From Primula veris (lineage: Eukaryota; Streptophyta; Magnoliopsida; Ericales; Primulaceae), in assembly GCA_963682055.1 (NCBI GenBank), contig OY821747.1, positions 23,062,126 through 23,126,125 on the forward strand: a stretch of 64,000 nt of DNA, given 5' to 3'. Shown here piece by piece: positions 1-12,374 of this stretch; the stretch's first letter is position 1; each line of letters opens with the position of its first letter. The notes under the pieces are model-generated. The model saw only the letters and a program-made list of their open reading frames with translations. It did not search any database and had not been told where the DNA came from. The position numbers and the translations under genes were made by a program.

Positions 1-984
1 TAATTTCTGCAGTGCTTGTCACATTCAGATCAAAGTAACCAACATCTTGCCTCAACACTGCCTTTAAATATTTTGTTCTCATTCTTGATGTTTGTCTCTC
101 TGCTGTTCTTGTCCAGCAATATCCCTCTAAAAATGTCATAATTAAGATGACCCGCGTTATTTTTAGAAAATCAATCAAGGTTGAACCAAGAATCAAAAGC
201 ATCATTTTTTGTAACAGCCATTGTCACAGAAACTGATCTAGGAAATCCTTTTAGTGCTTACAATTAATTATAAACAATTTTCGTTTACATTTAGGCAGTT
301 ACCGGTTCCCGGATGCTAAACTTTTCCGATTTTCTTAGATGAGGTCCTTGCTAGCTAATAGGAGTACCTAACTAATAAAAAGATTTGGGTTGCCTCTATT
401 GTTAATATTACACAAAATTAAAAGAATAAAGTGAATTTTTTTTAATAAAAGAAGCGCGTTCTTCTCAACATAAACCTTTAGTATCACTAACAAATTGTCG
501 TTTTGCCACAATAATTTAACGGAAAAAGGGAGAGGATAACCTTTCTTGGAGATATACAATTAGCAAATTAAATAGTAGAAATTACTAAAGTAAATATTTT
601 TGTTCAATAACTAAAACTCACCAAGGAAACAGGCAATCCACTGTACACATGCCACGTAACACATGGCCTTGGCATTCTGAATCCGATAAATAAACCAAAT
701 TAGTCCAATTTTAAACCTGATATGTACGTAAATACATCTATATATATATAGTTATTTATACGTATGAAGACCTTGCTAATGTTATGAGTGAAAGAATCGG
801 TCCCAGAAGAATCGGATAGACCAATATTATTCATAAGCTTGCTTGTGACAAACATCACCATCGGCTGAGAGAAACCATCACCAACGGCCCCGATTAAACC
901 GAGTCCCATCAACAGCTTATCCACACCGTCTGCATGCATGAAGATGGAACAAACAGAGTACCCTTTGCTTTCGATTTTAGTCAT
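1..984 (-). CDS. ABC transporter B family member (MDR/P-glycoprotein type), 5' end only
   Basis: Three exons join in frame on the minus strand: 984-772 (71 codons from the ATG), 676-622, and 126-1, which runs off the window. Exon 1 contains [20 protein letters not shown], typical of the start of plant ABCB exporters of the ABCB15 group, and holds the first membrane helix. Exon 2 ([18 protein letters not shown]) and exon 3 ([20 protein letters not shown], then [13 protein letters not shown]) continue the first transmembrane domain and coupling-helix region. Splice sites are GT-AG, although the exon 1 donor (AAG/GTCTTC) is weak. The family uses ATP to export small molecules, in plants often auxin or secondary metabolites, across the plasma membrane. 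The nucleotide-binding domains lie outside the window, so functionality cannot be judged. The three exons show no frameshift or stop. Confidence 0.88.
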
Positions 985-3640
985 CGTTTCAATTTTTATC
1001 TCCTATATGATTACAATACTTACTTACAAAAGTACTCACACTTATATCAGGTAGCTAGCGAGCAGAAATTAGCTACCAAAATGTTTGAAAAATTTCAGTT
1101 ATTCAACTTATTCTACTTGGCGCATGTGTCTATTGTGAACTGCCAAGTAGAAAAGCTAAACTATTATTGCCTTTTTGCAATGAGGATTATCGAAACAAAA
1201 CTAGCACTAAAGCTAAAACGAATCTCTGCCGAGTAATACAATTATTTAAGTACATTTATAGTATAATATAATATCTAATAGCATTTATAATAGTTGTGTT
1301 AAATTTTTATTGTTAAATAGTGATACATGTACATGTTAAATGACACGTATATATGTTAATTTTACCAACCATACAAATGTCACATTAGTGCTTTTTTTTA
1401 ACAACATTATCTATTGATTTATAATAAATAATTGATTTCGGATAAAGAAAAATATTATAGTAAATAAATAAGAAATGAAGAATGTGTTATTTTTGCTTTA
1501 TTGTATGATTTAATATAGCAGCTAGTCAACCAAATTAACATGTTTACTTAACTATGTTAATTTTGTTGTTAAATATAACAAACAATGTTAACAACATGAG
1601 TTAATTAACAATACTATTGTCAAATAAAAATATTTATATTAACTAACAATTTTATATAACAATTGATTTAATAGCAGTATTACAAATGCTCTTAGCACAT
1701 TGAAAATGAATCTTTGGAGATAATTAATCTTTATGCATTTTGTGTCGTTATCATTAATCTTGATAAAATTTAGATTCATCACTGATATTAGAATCAAAGT
1801 CACGACAACTTAATAAAAGTACTACTCCTTATTTGGTCTTGTTTCCGTAATTAATTTTTGATAGAACTTAATTAGTGAAAATAGTTTTTGTTTAAAGTAT
1901 AAGACTAGCGACAAAACTGAATTGCATGTAGCGACAGAGCGTGTGCCCAGGTATAACACCAAATATATTAAACAAGTACTTGGCAAATAGTTAATCTGAA
2001 CAAATTTATTTGGTATATTCGGCATTTGGCTGTTGCTAACTTGTTTGGTGTTATAAGGAAATATTTTAATCTACTGTATTAACTACAAACAAAACATTCA
2101 AACTATGTTCTCTCTTTCCGTCCCACCACTTAACTCATATACGAAATCTCGTCTAATTTTGATTGGCTTTAAACGTCTAACTAAATTGTCCAAACGATTT
2201 TTTTTTTTAAATTTCTATATATAGTTCAAATGTTAAATTATATGATATAATTTAAAAAAAATTATTTCAACAATTTAGATATGAGTATTTACCGATCAAA
2301 ATTACATCGTATATGGGACGAAGAAAGTAAGTAAGAATAATTAAGAAGGTTACACATATTTAGTGACGATTACGTACATATTCGTAATCTATATCATACG
2401 AGAGAATCTATCTTCAACCAACAATATTATATATCCTATTGACAGAATATACATGAGACTCATGATAAATTTATACGCATGTGGTATAATCGATTGGAGA
2501 TGTAAAACTTTTGGTATAGTTTTCTAAGCCATATGCTCTACATTTGAATTCATATTTTCCTTTTCTTTTGATGAGGTATATTAATTACGCATATTGTAAC
2601 TAATTCACGAAAAAAGTAACACATTACTTTACCATCGTAGCTGTCAAAAGGTTAATTTTTCGTTTTCAAAATCAACCAACTGATGGTACGAAACAGGGTT
2701 AAATTCCACGTTAGTCGTCTGTTCGTTCAGTCCAACAACGACTCACTCGTTCACTCGTGTTTGTCTCTTTTTCACCCGTGTTTGCCTCGCAATTCACTCG
2801 TGTTTCACTCAAAAGATTACACTCAATACACAACGATGATAATCACAATTAAGACAAGTATATGGACAGGATAAACGTATGTAAACGTAAACGAGCACAC
2901 ACGTACGACCGCAACCAACCTTTGTTTTATTACCGTAAATAATACAAATGATCCGTTATACACATTTACATAATCTGAACCTTGAAAATGAGACTCTGTA
3001 ATATGAATACAATCTGTACTAGCACTTATAATTTCGTGCATATGTAGTTACATGACAGAATAATACGGAAAATAACTGTTGTGGCGATTACAAGTAACTC
3101 TAAAGGGGTTGTCCGTTATTTGCAACTGTTCCCGCCTTTTCTTTAACACTCCAGCAACTGGATAATGTGTTATACAGTAGCGCTATGAATGTCCAAACAA
3201 TCAGCCCGCATGATCCTCCCGATCATACTCGTTGTCGTCTAAACCGACCAGCATTAGAATCATATCTAACCCACTGAATCGACTCAAATCCAGCTATCCG
3301 TCTAAACCAACCTACTACGTTATTTTACTCTCAAATCTGTCCATAAGCTTAAACCATATCAAACTTACTCATTGATGCTTCTACACATCAATCTCATGCC
3401 AACGGATTATACAAACGGACCAGCATCGGAACCGTATCCAATGTTTCATGACCAGCCATGTTTCCTCAAACCAACTTAGCCTTCAAGTCCAATTCGTTAA
3501 CGAGTCTGAACCATATCAAACTCAGCACTTGGCGATCCAACACGCCAATCACTTGCCAATAACGTTCACAAACCAACCATATGAAGAGCAAACTCGCTGA
3601 CCAAGTCACCCGGACACCAAGATCCTAACAGTAGCCATGC
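985..3640. other. Intergenic, AT-rich, upstream of the ABCB gene
   Basis: No gene is recognisable. The short ORFs here have no family resemblance. A possible degraded MITE (1274-1695) is listed separately. Positions 2700-2810 hold a loose repeat of CACTCGTGTTT-like words, and 3190-3640 is less AT-rich with repeated CATATCAAACT-like words but no coding signature. Confidence 0.5.
1274..1695. mobile_element. Possible small MITE with degraded terminal inverted repeats
   Basis: The left end reads CTAATAGCATTTATAATAG. The right end, reverse-complemented, reads CTAAGAGCATTTGTAATAC, so about 16 of 19 bases match. The interior is AT-rich and non-coding. The flanking trinucleotides (TAA left, TTA right) do not form a clean target duplication, so the superfamily is uncertain. 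Confidence 0.35.
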
Positions 3641-3844
3641 ATGCATTTAACTTAGTTATTTTTTTTAGGAAAAACTATCAAAACATACAGTGTTACATAT
3701 TTATTTTTTAAAAACCCAAGCCTAAAATCTAATTTAACAATCGGTACATATCTCATTTTATATACCCATTCTGCGTTTATTATAAACTCATTTTTAGCCC
3801 AAATTGGCAATTGGATTAATTTAACACCTGCAAAAGAAAATACC

Positions 3845-3889
3845 CACCTATACCTATACCTATACCTATACCTATACCTATACCTATAC
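3845..3889. repeat. Hexanucleotide microsatellite (TACCTA)n
   Basis: About seven tandem TACCTA units followed by an AT run. They produce a spurious Tyr-Arg dipeptide ORF on the minus strand. Confidence 0.95.
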
Positions 3890-3890
3890 A

Positions 3891-5601
3891 TACATATATA
3901 TATATATATATATCAATTAAAATGAAGCTGATATTTTTTTTTTGCTTGATAAAAATGCTACGGACAACCAAATAATTTGAGTTTTGGGCAATTCGTGGAG
4001 TCGGGCAACCACCGCATGGACTAACTAATTTATCTAACTAATCTCCTATTTTGTAGCCCCGTATCGTGCATATTCATATATCCATGAACATATCATCAAT
4101 TCGAAATGTGTAACACATTAAATTTTACAGACCATCACATGAATAATTACACCGCATTTTTCTAATTTATCTTCCCATGCAATTTCCTACCGTCTCTATT
4201 CCCGTATGGTACATGTATTATTTTCAGTTGCTAGTTTTCTTTTTCTATTTTTTGTTCTTGGATGATCTATTTTTTTTGTCTGATATTTTCTATTTTTTCG
4301 CCGGTGCTCTTAGATGCTCTATTGGATTCTCTAAGATGCTCCTTAGTTATTTGTTTAATACATCTTAGATGCTCTTTATTTTTATTTTTATTTTGTTTGG
4401 TGTTCTTTTTTTTTTTAGTTTGGTGTTATTTGATGCTTTTAAGTCTTTATTCTTACTTCATATATTTTTTTTATTGTTTTTTTAAGAGTTTCAATTGGTG
4501 CCCCAATGATGCTATGAATTATGTCATTCCCATTGATGCTATGCGATATTAAGTGATGCTATTTGATGATCCGAGTTGCCCTGTTTTATATAATCTTTTG
4601 AGTAATATATATTTTATTTTGTTTTTATCTCTTTATATATTTTTTTTCATTTTTTTTTCAATTGATACTCTATAATGCTATCTATTTATATTTATATTTT
4701 TACTTAGTGCTCTGTAATTTTTTCCCCTTTTGTATGGAGTACAATTTAAATTAGAGATTTCAAATAGTTTTAATGAAAAAGAAAAGTCAATTAGCAAGTG
4801 AGAGGAAAATATTTAAAAGGGAATTTCTTAAGGGAAGGGCATTTCAGTACATTAGCATTTAAAATGTACTAAATGTTAAACAAGAAACCAAATATGTGTT
4901 TCTTAATATTAAGTTCATAGCATCGTATCAAACACTAATTCCCCCTATTTTTTTAGCTATTGGTGAATCGAATTCCAAAGGATACAAGCCGCGGGATTCT
5001 TTCACGAACAAGCAATCCAAGTAGAAAATAATATCAAATTAAATAAAGTTTAGAGGCAAAAACAGAAATCAACATAAGAAAGATCCCTTCATTTTTTTTT
5101 CAAAAAGAATATTATAAGATAGAGGACGCGTTCTATTTTCACATTAAGTGAGCTTCAGTGTTGTTGAATGTTTAAAAGACGCAATGCGAATTTCAGGCGG
5201 AAATTGGACTAGCGCCTAATTGTAACGACCCTATATTTCGACCGAGCAACCATCATCTGCTTCATACCATCAATACTTTCCGATTTGGCCCAATTTTGTC
5301 ATCGATTCTTGGGTCATACGATTTTAAAAGGCCCGGTGATAAGAAGGAGGATACGTATACCTTATATATCATATATTCACATATCTAAGTAATGTGAGAT
5401 AGTTATCTATCTCTTTGCCACGCTATTTCCTATGGAAATATGGGTTCTCACAATAATTATGCTCAATTAATTAACGTATAATCAGCTTAATCCTGTATAA
5501 TATCTTAAACTTTTAGAATCCACCTATCGCCTAAACCCCGCCTAATGTGCCCATGAACGCAACTTTTAGAAAATTGGTGTTGTCAATAACTTCTACTTAT
5601 A

Positions 5602-5669
<68 letters not shown>

Positions 5670-6540
5670 CTCTCATTTCATTAGTGAACTATTACGTCCA
5701 AGTGCTACTTGTGTACGTTACACTTGATCCAGAGCTCCAATAAGCTTTAGCGCCATTTTCTTGCCGACGAATTGTCTCAAAATCGTCCAGCCTCCGTCAT
5801 TCGGCCCATGGTTTTGTTGGCATGGGTGATTATGGTGCCAGACTGCACACTATATATTATAATTAAGTATTAGTGGAGCATATTAGCGTTCAACAGAGAC
5901 GGAACCAAAAAATTTAAATTGAGGTCACTAATATCTACTATATGCTAGTTTTTTCAGAGTTTGGAGGATGACGCGCTATTATTTTACAAAAAAATACATC
6001 AAAATACACAGATGCACATGTAAAAAAAATTGTCAGATTTATTCAGATGGGTTTGGTATAAGCGAAATAAGTCGGCCTACTTATGCCCGACTTGATGTAA
6101 AAGCGATGTTTCTTTTACAAGAGCTTTTTTTTACCATAATTTGATGTCATATATTAAAATATATTTGCTTTCATTAAAAATGGTCAAGTTTAGATAACAC
6201 TGAGTTTATTCTCTTCATACTCTAAGGTACCGAGTTCGAGACTCCTTATGGGAAGGCGTTTGTTACGAAAGAAATAGGCGTAATTTGATTAAAAACTGAA
6301 GGGTATTTCAGTATGTCCGTCCATTTTTCATTAAACTACTTTAAAAGTGGCAAAAAATTCAAAAAAAATGCTAAATTATTGGTTTTTAGATTATTGAGTC
6401 CAAAAATCTTTATTTTCAAAAAGCAGAACATCTTGTTATCCAAACACATGAATTTTTAAAAATGAAAAATAAAATAAGCACGTGTAAAAAAATATGTTAT
6501 AACGGACTCTATCTCGTTCCGGTCTCTTAGGTACCTGTAT
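3891..6540. other. Intergenic, T-rich and microsatellite-bearing
   Basis: No gene is seen. Positions 4200-4720 are very T-rich and carry about ten scattered GATGCT words. A long (AT)n run lies at 5605-5667. The remainder is AT-rich without coding or structural signal. Confidence 0.5.
5605..5667. repeat. (AT)n microsatellite
   Basis: An uninterrupted AT dinucleotide run of about 60 bases. Confidence 0.97.
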
Positions 6541-6569
6541 TTATAACCGGGCGGGATTTATGGGATAAA

Positions 6570-6609
6570 GGCCCAATTGAAATAAACGAAAGCGCGCTCA
6601 AAAGGCCCA
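6570..6609 (+). promoter_or_regulatory. Paired GGCCCA (site II-type) promoter motifs
   Basis: GGCCCA occurs at 6570-6575 and 6604-6609, about 190-230 bases before the ATG of the coiled-coil gene. The reverse reading TGGGCC is the core of site II elements, known from plant promoters of genes active in dividing cells. A pyrimidine-rich CTCTTCC / TTCTCATTCTCTG stretch at 6654-6680 fits a transcription start region. Function is inferred from motif and position. Confidence 0.4.
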
Positions 6610-6798
6610 GATACAAAACTCAGTACTATATATATATCTATATATATCTAGTAGCTCTTCCATTTTTCTCATTCTCTGTATAACTTCTCAAATTCGAAAC
6701 ACACGTTATATACACATTTTAACCGCGAAAATCAATTTTCCACAAAGAAAACACCTAATATTAATAATAATCCATAATAATAATAATCCATAATAATA

Positions 6799-6879
6799 AT
6801 GACGACGGAGAGTGATCCGAAGAAGCAATTTCTATCTCTCATCCGCAACTTTGCCACCGAGAAGTCTCACGGAGGTTAC

Positions 6880-6911
<32 letters not shown>

Positions 6912-9900
6912 TATATATATATCTATTTATTATATCTATTTTTCTCGTTTTACTTCGGTGTTTACTTATAGAATTATATATATATATATATACATATTTA
7001 ATTATATACTCCATACTAATATATTTATAGTAGTATTGGTTAGTGTTTAATTCACTGATTGATTTTTGTAGTGTTTGTAGTAATTAGTTGGCCTTTGTTT
7101 TAATTGATAGTAATATGGAGTGTTTTTGGATTTAAAATAAAATTTATAGGGAAGAGAATTAGTAACTAATTAATTCTTGTGTTTTTTTTTTATAGTAAAT
7201 AATGGATTCTACCTTTCTCGTTTTACTTCGGTGTATACTTATGATATTATATTTCTATATGTTTACTTATATATTTAATGGATTTATAGAAGTATTGGTT
7301 AGTGTTTAATTCATTGATTGATTTTTCTAGTGTTTGTAGTAATTGGCTGGTTAATAGTAATTAATTTATTTTTCTGCTGTTTTTGGTAATTTTTTGTTCT
7401 TGTAGTGTTTTTACTAACTAGTTGATTATTGTTGAGGTTTTACTAAATACTACTAATTGATTGATTTTTGTGTGCTTTTACTATTTATTTGATTATTATA
7501 GTGGTTTTTACTAATTAAGCGATTCTATAGTGTTATCAGTAGTAATTAACTGATTGTTGTAACTTAATAGTAATTAATTAAATCTATAGTGTTTTTAGTA
7601 GTAATTAATTGATTATTTTAGAGATAAATTAGTTTTCCAGTGATTAGTTTGCTAAATTAGTATGTATCTGTGTTTCATTCACTGGTGAATAATTATTAAT
7701 TAATTCTTGTTGTGTTTTTTTTTTGTAAATAGTAATTGATTCTACCTTTCTCGTTTTACTTTGGTGTATACTTATAATATCATATATCTATATGTTTTAC
7801 TTTGGTTAGTGTTTAATTGACTGGTGGATTAGTAAATAATTGATTCTATCTTTCTCGATTTACTTCGGTGTTTACTTATAGTAATTTATATTTATATATT
7901 TACTTATACATATATGTGTGTATATATATATATTATATGATAATATGCAGAGAGGAGGATAGTAGGGCTAAAGAAGAGGACAGAAGAGCTTCGATCGGAG
8001 TTGGAATCTGCAAACGCTGATTTGGAAGAAGCAAAGAGAGTAAAAGAGACGACTGAGAGAGATTTCAAGGGATTCGAAGTCAAATCGTCTTTCACCGATA
8101 CTCAAATCCATGCCCTACAGGTTAGATTCTGTTATGTTCTCCTGATTTTAGTATATAATTATTACATAAATTCAATGTAATGAGATGTTATTTGTTGATA
8201 GGTGCTATTTTTTGAAATAATAGGTCTGCTTCTTTATATTTTGAATTTTTATATAGATACATAATAATTTAGTAAGTTTATGATGACATGGCAGTGATAG
8301 TCCTGTAGACTAGCAATTACATGTTTGAAAAATGTTAAATAGAGCTTCGATTGGTTATAATTTATGTGGAAATCATGTTAGGTTTTATGAATCTGAAATT
8401 ATATTAAATTTGTTTATTAAATCAGGTGTTGTTTCTCCCAATTAAATTTGGTGTGTTTTACTATTGTATATGTGAAAATGTTAGCATAGAATGAAGGGAC
8501 GACTGAGAGAGATCTGAGAGGTTAGTTCACTTGAGTATATTTGGATTATATTTTTTTTGTCGAAATTGTGTCACGTGTTATGAATCGAAGTTATATTAGG
8601 CGTTATTTTTCAAAATTTTGTAAGGTCTGAATTATTAAACGTGACAAATGCTGGCACATAGTATTGGTATTCGTTTGTGTATGATGACAGGACAATGAGA
8701 ATAATGTAAATCCGCTTGCGTTATGATTTTTTCGAAATTTGTTATGTCTTTTATGAATTGAAATTATAGAGGTCGTTGTTTGTCGAAAATATATTAGGTC
8801 TATTGTAATATATGTGGAGAATATGCATTATGACGTGGCATTGATAATTCCGTCCCGTATGGCATCGATTGTTCCCCATCCGTAGTTTTGTTTGTATTAA
8901 TATTTGACACTGTTTCACTATGTGATTGAAAATTTTGGATATAAAAGTTTGTTTATGAATCTTTTTATTAGTTTTTATGAATCGAAATTATGTTAGGTCT
9001 GTTTTACTACTAATACAATATGTGAAATAAATTACGCTACCCCATAATTAAGTACGAAACAGACCCTCTGTAATTAATAGGAGGAACGATAATGATTCGT
9101 CCATGTTTTGATGTGTACTGCTAGTTTCTATTTCTTAACATAGTTAAACGAAGCTAAAAGTGTTCAGATTAATGGACTGATACGACGAGTCCATATTTTT
9201 ATGTGTATTGCTAGTTGCTGTTATTTGAAACCCCAAAAATTGCTTTTAAAATCTGTCTGTCTTTGATGGCAGAGGATCTCTGTCCGTTTTTGTATATGCC
9301 TTAACAGGACAATGACAGTTATGTATATTATTGGTTGGTCTGATCTTATCACATCATATGCTTGAAAATTGTCCCCTGTGCATAATTTTATATGTATTAG
9401 TATTGTCAAAATTATAATTGGTATTGATCTAATCCTCTACATGTCTAAAGTACCGGGTACGCGGCCGTTTTGAAGTACCCGTGTTTCATAGCTTTTTAGG
9501 AAGTATTTATACAGTTGTTTCTTGTCTCACGAGGCAATGTGCCACAGTGGAAAAGTTTTCCACACCAAGTTGACAGTTTTGAAAGTGCACCTACGGTATT
9601 AAGGTCTAACGAAATTAAAATGTGTAGCACAGTTCTATATACAAATGCTAAAATGTATAATGAAGCTTCTAAACCTCTAGGGGGTTTGGACGCCTCGGAT
9701 TCTTAGCATATTTTGAACTTTTCCGAAATTATATGAAGTATTGAATTGAATATGTTCTATGATTAGAATTGTCAGTCATCCATAACTTTTATGATACGGC
9801 TATGAGGATCTGTACTTACAGAGCATTTTTATATGTGCTCTTTTATCAGTAACCAATATAGTTGATTCTGGATTACAGAAGCGACAACAAGACATGATCA

Positions 9901-12374
9901 CATGCAGACTAAGTTGTGTGTATATCACTAATATTTACTATTTTCAGGCTAGGGTTTCTCTAATTCAGGAGGAGATATCTGTTTCTAGTTCTAATTTGGA
10001 AGCTCTTAAGGTATTTGTCGCAATAGCTGAACTATCTTTAGTCATTTTTTCGTTTTGTTATCTAATGTTGCTTTTATGTTGTTGCTATTGCAACATGTGT
10101 GTTTGTGAGCAACTGATCAGAGTGAAGAAGAAGCTTTAAGGTACAGAACTGCCACTTTAAATATAGATTACAAATTGATTTAATTTTAACTAGGAGAGCT
10201 GGAAGCTTCATGAGCAAACTATAGATTTTTAAGTGAAGTTTTGATTCTCTGTGCAGAGATGAATTCATCAACAAAATGTACAAGCTCAATGCTGATATAA
10301 GGTTAGTGTGTATCTAGCTATTGTAGTCTTGTAATTCTGAGCTTTAGTAGCTGTAGCTCCCTAAACAGTACTATAAACTTAGTATTTATGCATTTCCTAT
10401 TAAGATTGTTAACTACATTTTCTGTAAGTCATCTTCACAATCAACCGGTTTAAGCAACTATTTGTATGATATCTTGGCGGCAGAGAGTGATTTTTATCAG
10501 TCTATGTGGCAAGAGGATAAAGCTTCTCAAGTTATTATCAAAATGGACTTCCAAGTTTTTGTTTTATTGCATTTAAGTTATGCGTTTACTGATGTAACGG
10601 ATTTAGTACATCTTACTTTATTTGTAGTGGGGTTTTTCCCCCGCATTTTATTTTTCGAAAATCAATATAAATAAAATGTGGGTTTTCCCCACAATTAATT
10701 ATAAAAAAAAAGTGATTTTTATCATTATAAAAAAGGTTTGATACTCTACTCGCACTGTTTCATTATTATAAAAGGAAAATATTGCTAGCAGTGTGCATAA
10801 TATTTGCATGATAAGAGCAAAGGCCGACATCTCACTGCTTATGTTTGCAGGATCCTGAGGTTTTTCCACCTCGAGTATGTGGTTATGATATTTTTCTCTA
10901 ACCTGTATATTTTGAAGATTTAAAATGTTTGTCGTAATTTGCCCTTTATGATAAAATAATAATTTAAAATTTAAAACAATAACCTAAAAAAGCTTGCTAA
11001 TAAAAATGTTTTAAGCAGTGTTATAGGTTAAGTCTTTTCCAGCCTATTCTTTTTCTGTCTATAGATTGATTATAGGGTATCCATGGAAAATTACAGCTTC
11101 TTTAAACTTGGTATGAAGTCTTTAGACTTTAGAGTCTGTTAAACTAATTAGTATTTGGGGTCCTTTGGTGCAGGAAATTTCAAAAGGAAACAGCCCCGGT
11201 GTTTTCTGTAGGCGATTGTACTGGAACGTCTACTAAATATGGTTTGTGTACTCATTTATAGGTCATTATATTACGATTGTTGAACCGCGGGTATTTTGCC
11301 TAAAATTCTGGGATAGTTAAAGTTCCACCTTTGTCTTGTTTGGGAATGTTAAACTTTCAGTAAACTAGAGTTTATGCATCAATGAATTCATCTTAAGGGT
11401 AATAGTATATCAAAGGCAGATTTCAGTTTCTTTTCTATAAGCAGCGTTTATCTCACAAAAGATTAACATCGTTTCACATTCTACCTTTTAAAGCTGGACA
11501 AGAACTAGCTCATGCTGAAATAATCTCTATCGAGCAAAAGCTTGCTGAAATCATCACTGAAACCAGCTCCACTGAGAAAGAGTGTCAAGAAGCACAGATT
11601 GCTCATAAGCAGGTAAGATAAGTTCCTATCACCATTTAATAAAAGTTATGTAGTTAAATACTATTTCAGAAAATTATTTCATAAGCTGTTTGTTCTTTAA
11701 CAAGTCCCAGGAGGAGCTAGCTACTTTGCACAGGAAGTTATTCCTGATGGAGTCAATTATGAAAGAAGGCATCGCATTGCAGGACTTGACCAAATATCCT
11801 TCTCAAAATCCTTACTTATTTACTGAGTTGATTATACATCTATGTGAGGGTTAATTACACGTTTACACACTGACCTATCATCTGATTTCGAATTTGTACA
11901 CCAGGGTAGCAATTAGTACACTGAAGTTACATTTCTCAGCGATTTAGTAAACTTCCAAATTAAAACAGTGAAATCATAGGCTGGGTATTACTTAAGAAAA
12001 CAGTTATATCAAATAGTTTAATTTTCCAGTTTTTGCCACCAAACTATGTTATTTCCTAAGTAGTGCACCAAAAGCGAGAGAAAATGACAAAATGTTAGAC
12101 AGTGTACTAATATGCAACCTCTAGTGGTTGGATTTCAAAACTGTGATTAACCCTCTTTGTCGTGCAGTGCATATTTTACTATGGTAGCTTTATATGCAAT
12201 AGTTAATATTTTATAGTTGATTTGTCCTTGACTCGGAACAAGCAGACTTCGCAGTGTGAAGAGATGTGTGCTTCTCTGGGAGAGGAGTTGCAGAAGAGGT
12301 GTGTATGTCCCCGTTGTCATCTCAACAATGTCGAAGCTGTGGGTGGTATTCTTCAGGGAGGTGATGGAGTTTAA
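6799..12374 (+). CDS. Uncharacterised plant coiled-coil protein with a C-terminal CxCxxCH motif, nine exons
   Basis: Exons by splice signal and frame: 6799-6874, 7951-8120, 9948-10010, 10121-10140, 10257-10301, 11174-11241, 11494-11612, 11711-11793, 12248-12374. Together they make 771 nt, 256 residues. The N-terminus reads MTTESDPKKQFLSLIRNFAT. Residues about 26-215 are rich in Glu, Lys, Leu and Gln with heptad-like spacing (for example GLKKRTEELRSELESANADL), a long coiled coil. The C-terminus carries RCVCPRCHLNN, a possible metal-binding or redox cysteine cluster. There is no signal peptide or membrane segment. All introns are GT-AG except the last, which has AT-AC ends with minor-class signals. 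I do not recognise a named family; a cytoskeletal or chromosome-associated scaffold is only a guess. A possible 9-nt micro-exon at 10851-10859 would add three residues in frame. Confidence 0.8.
6886..6990. repeat. CT and AT microsatellites at the start of intron 1
   Basis: A (CT)n tract begins about 10 bases after the donor and is followed by (AT)n runs. Intron 1 later repeats phrases such as TTTCTCGTTTTACTTCGGTG (near 6940, 7215 and 7747), which suggests a local duplication. Confidence 0.75.
10625..10694. repeat. Imperfect palindrome in intron 5
   Basis: The left arm GTGGGG...CATTTTATTT pairs with the right arm AAATAAAATG...CCCCAC across a short spacer. It could be a tiny hairpin element. 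Confidence 0.5.
11794..12247 (+). other. U12-type AT-AC intron (last intron of the coiled-coil gene)
   Basis: The intron opens with ATATCCTTCT, matching the minor-spliceosome 5' consensus (ATATCCTT). It contains TCCTTGAC at 12225-12232, a full match to the U12 branch-site core, with the branch A at 12231, 16 bases before the AC at 12246-12247. Removing 11794-12247 joins a phase-2 exon end (AA) to T and keeps the Cys-rich final exon in frame. The only nearby GT (TATGTGAGG, about 11841) and the AG at 12244-12245 do not give an in-frame join. Confidence 0.82.

Noticed and set aside
3652..3891. ORF encoding YRYRYR repeats
   Set aside because: Direct translation of a TACCTA microsatellite.
11824..12245. 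Ordinary GT-AG solution for the last intron of the coiled-coil gene (GTGAGG near 11841 to CAG at 12245)
   Set aside because: Phases do not match, so the Cys-rich final exon would be out of frame; the AT-AC solution has both U12 signals and keeps the frame.
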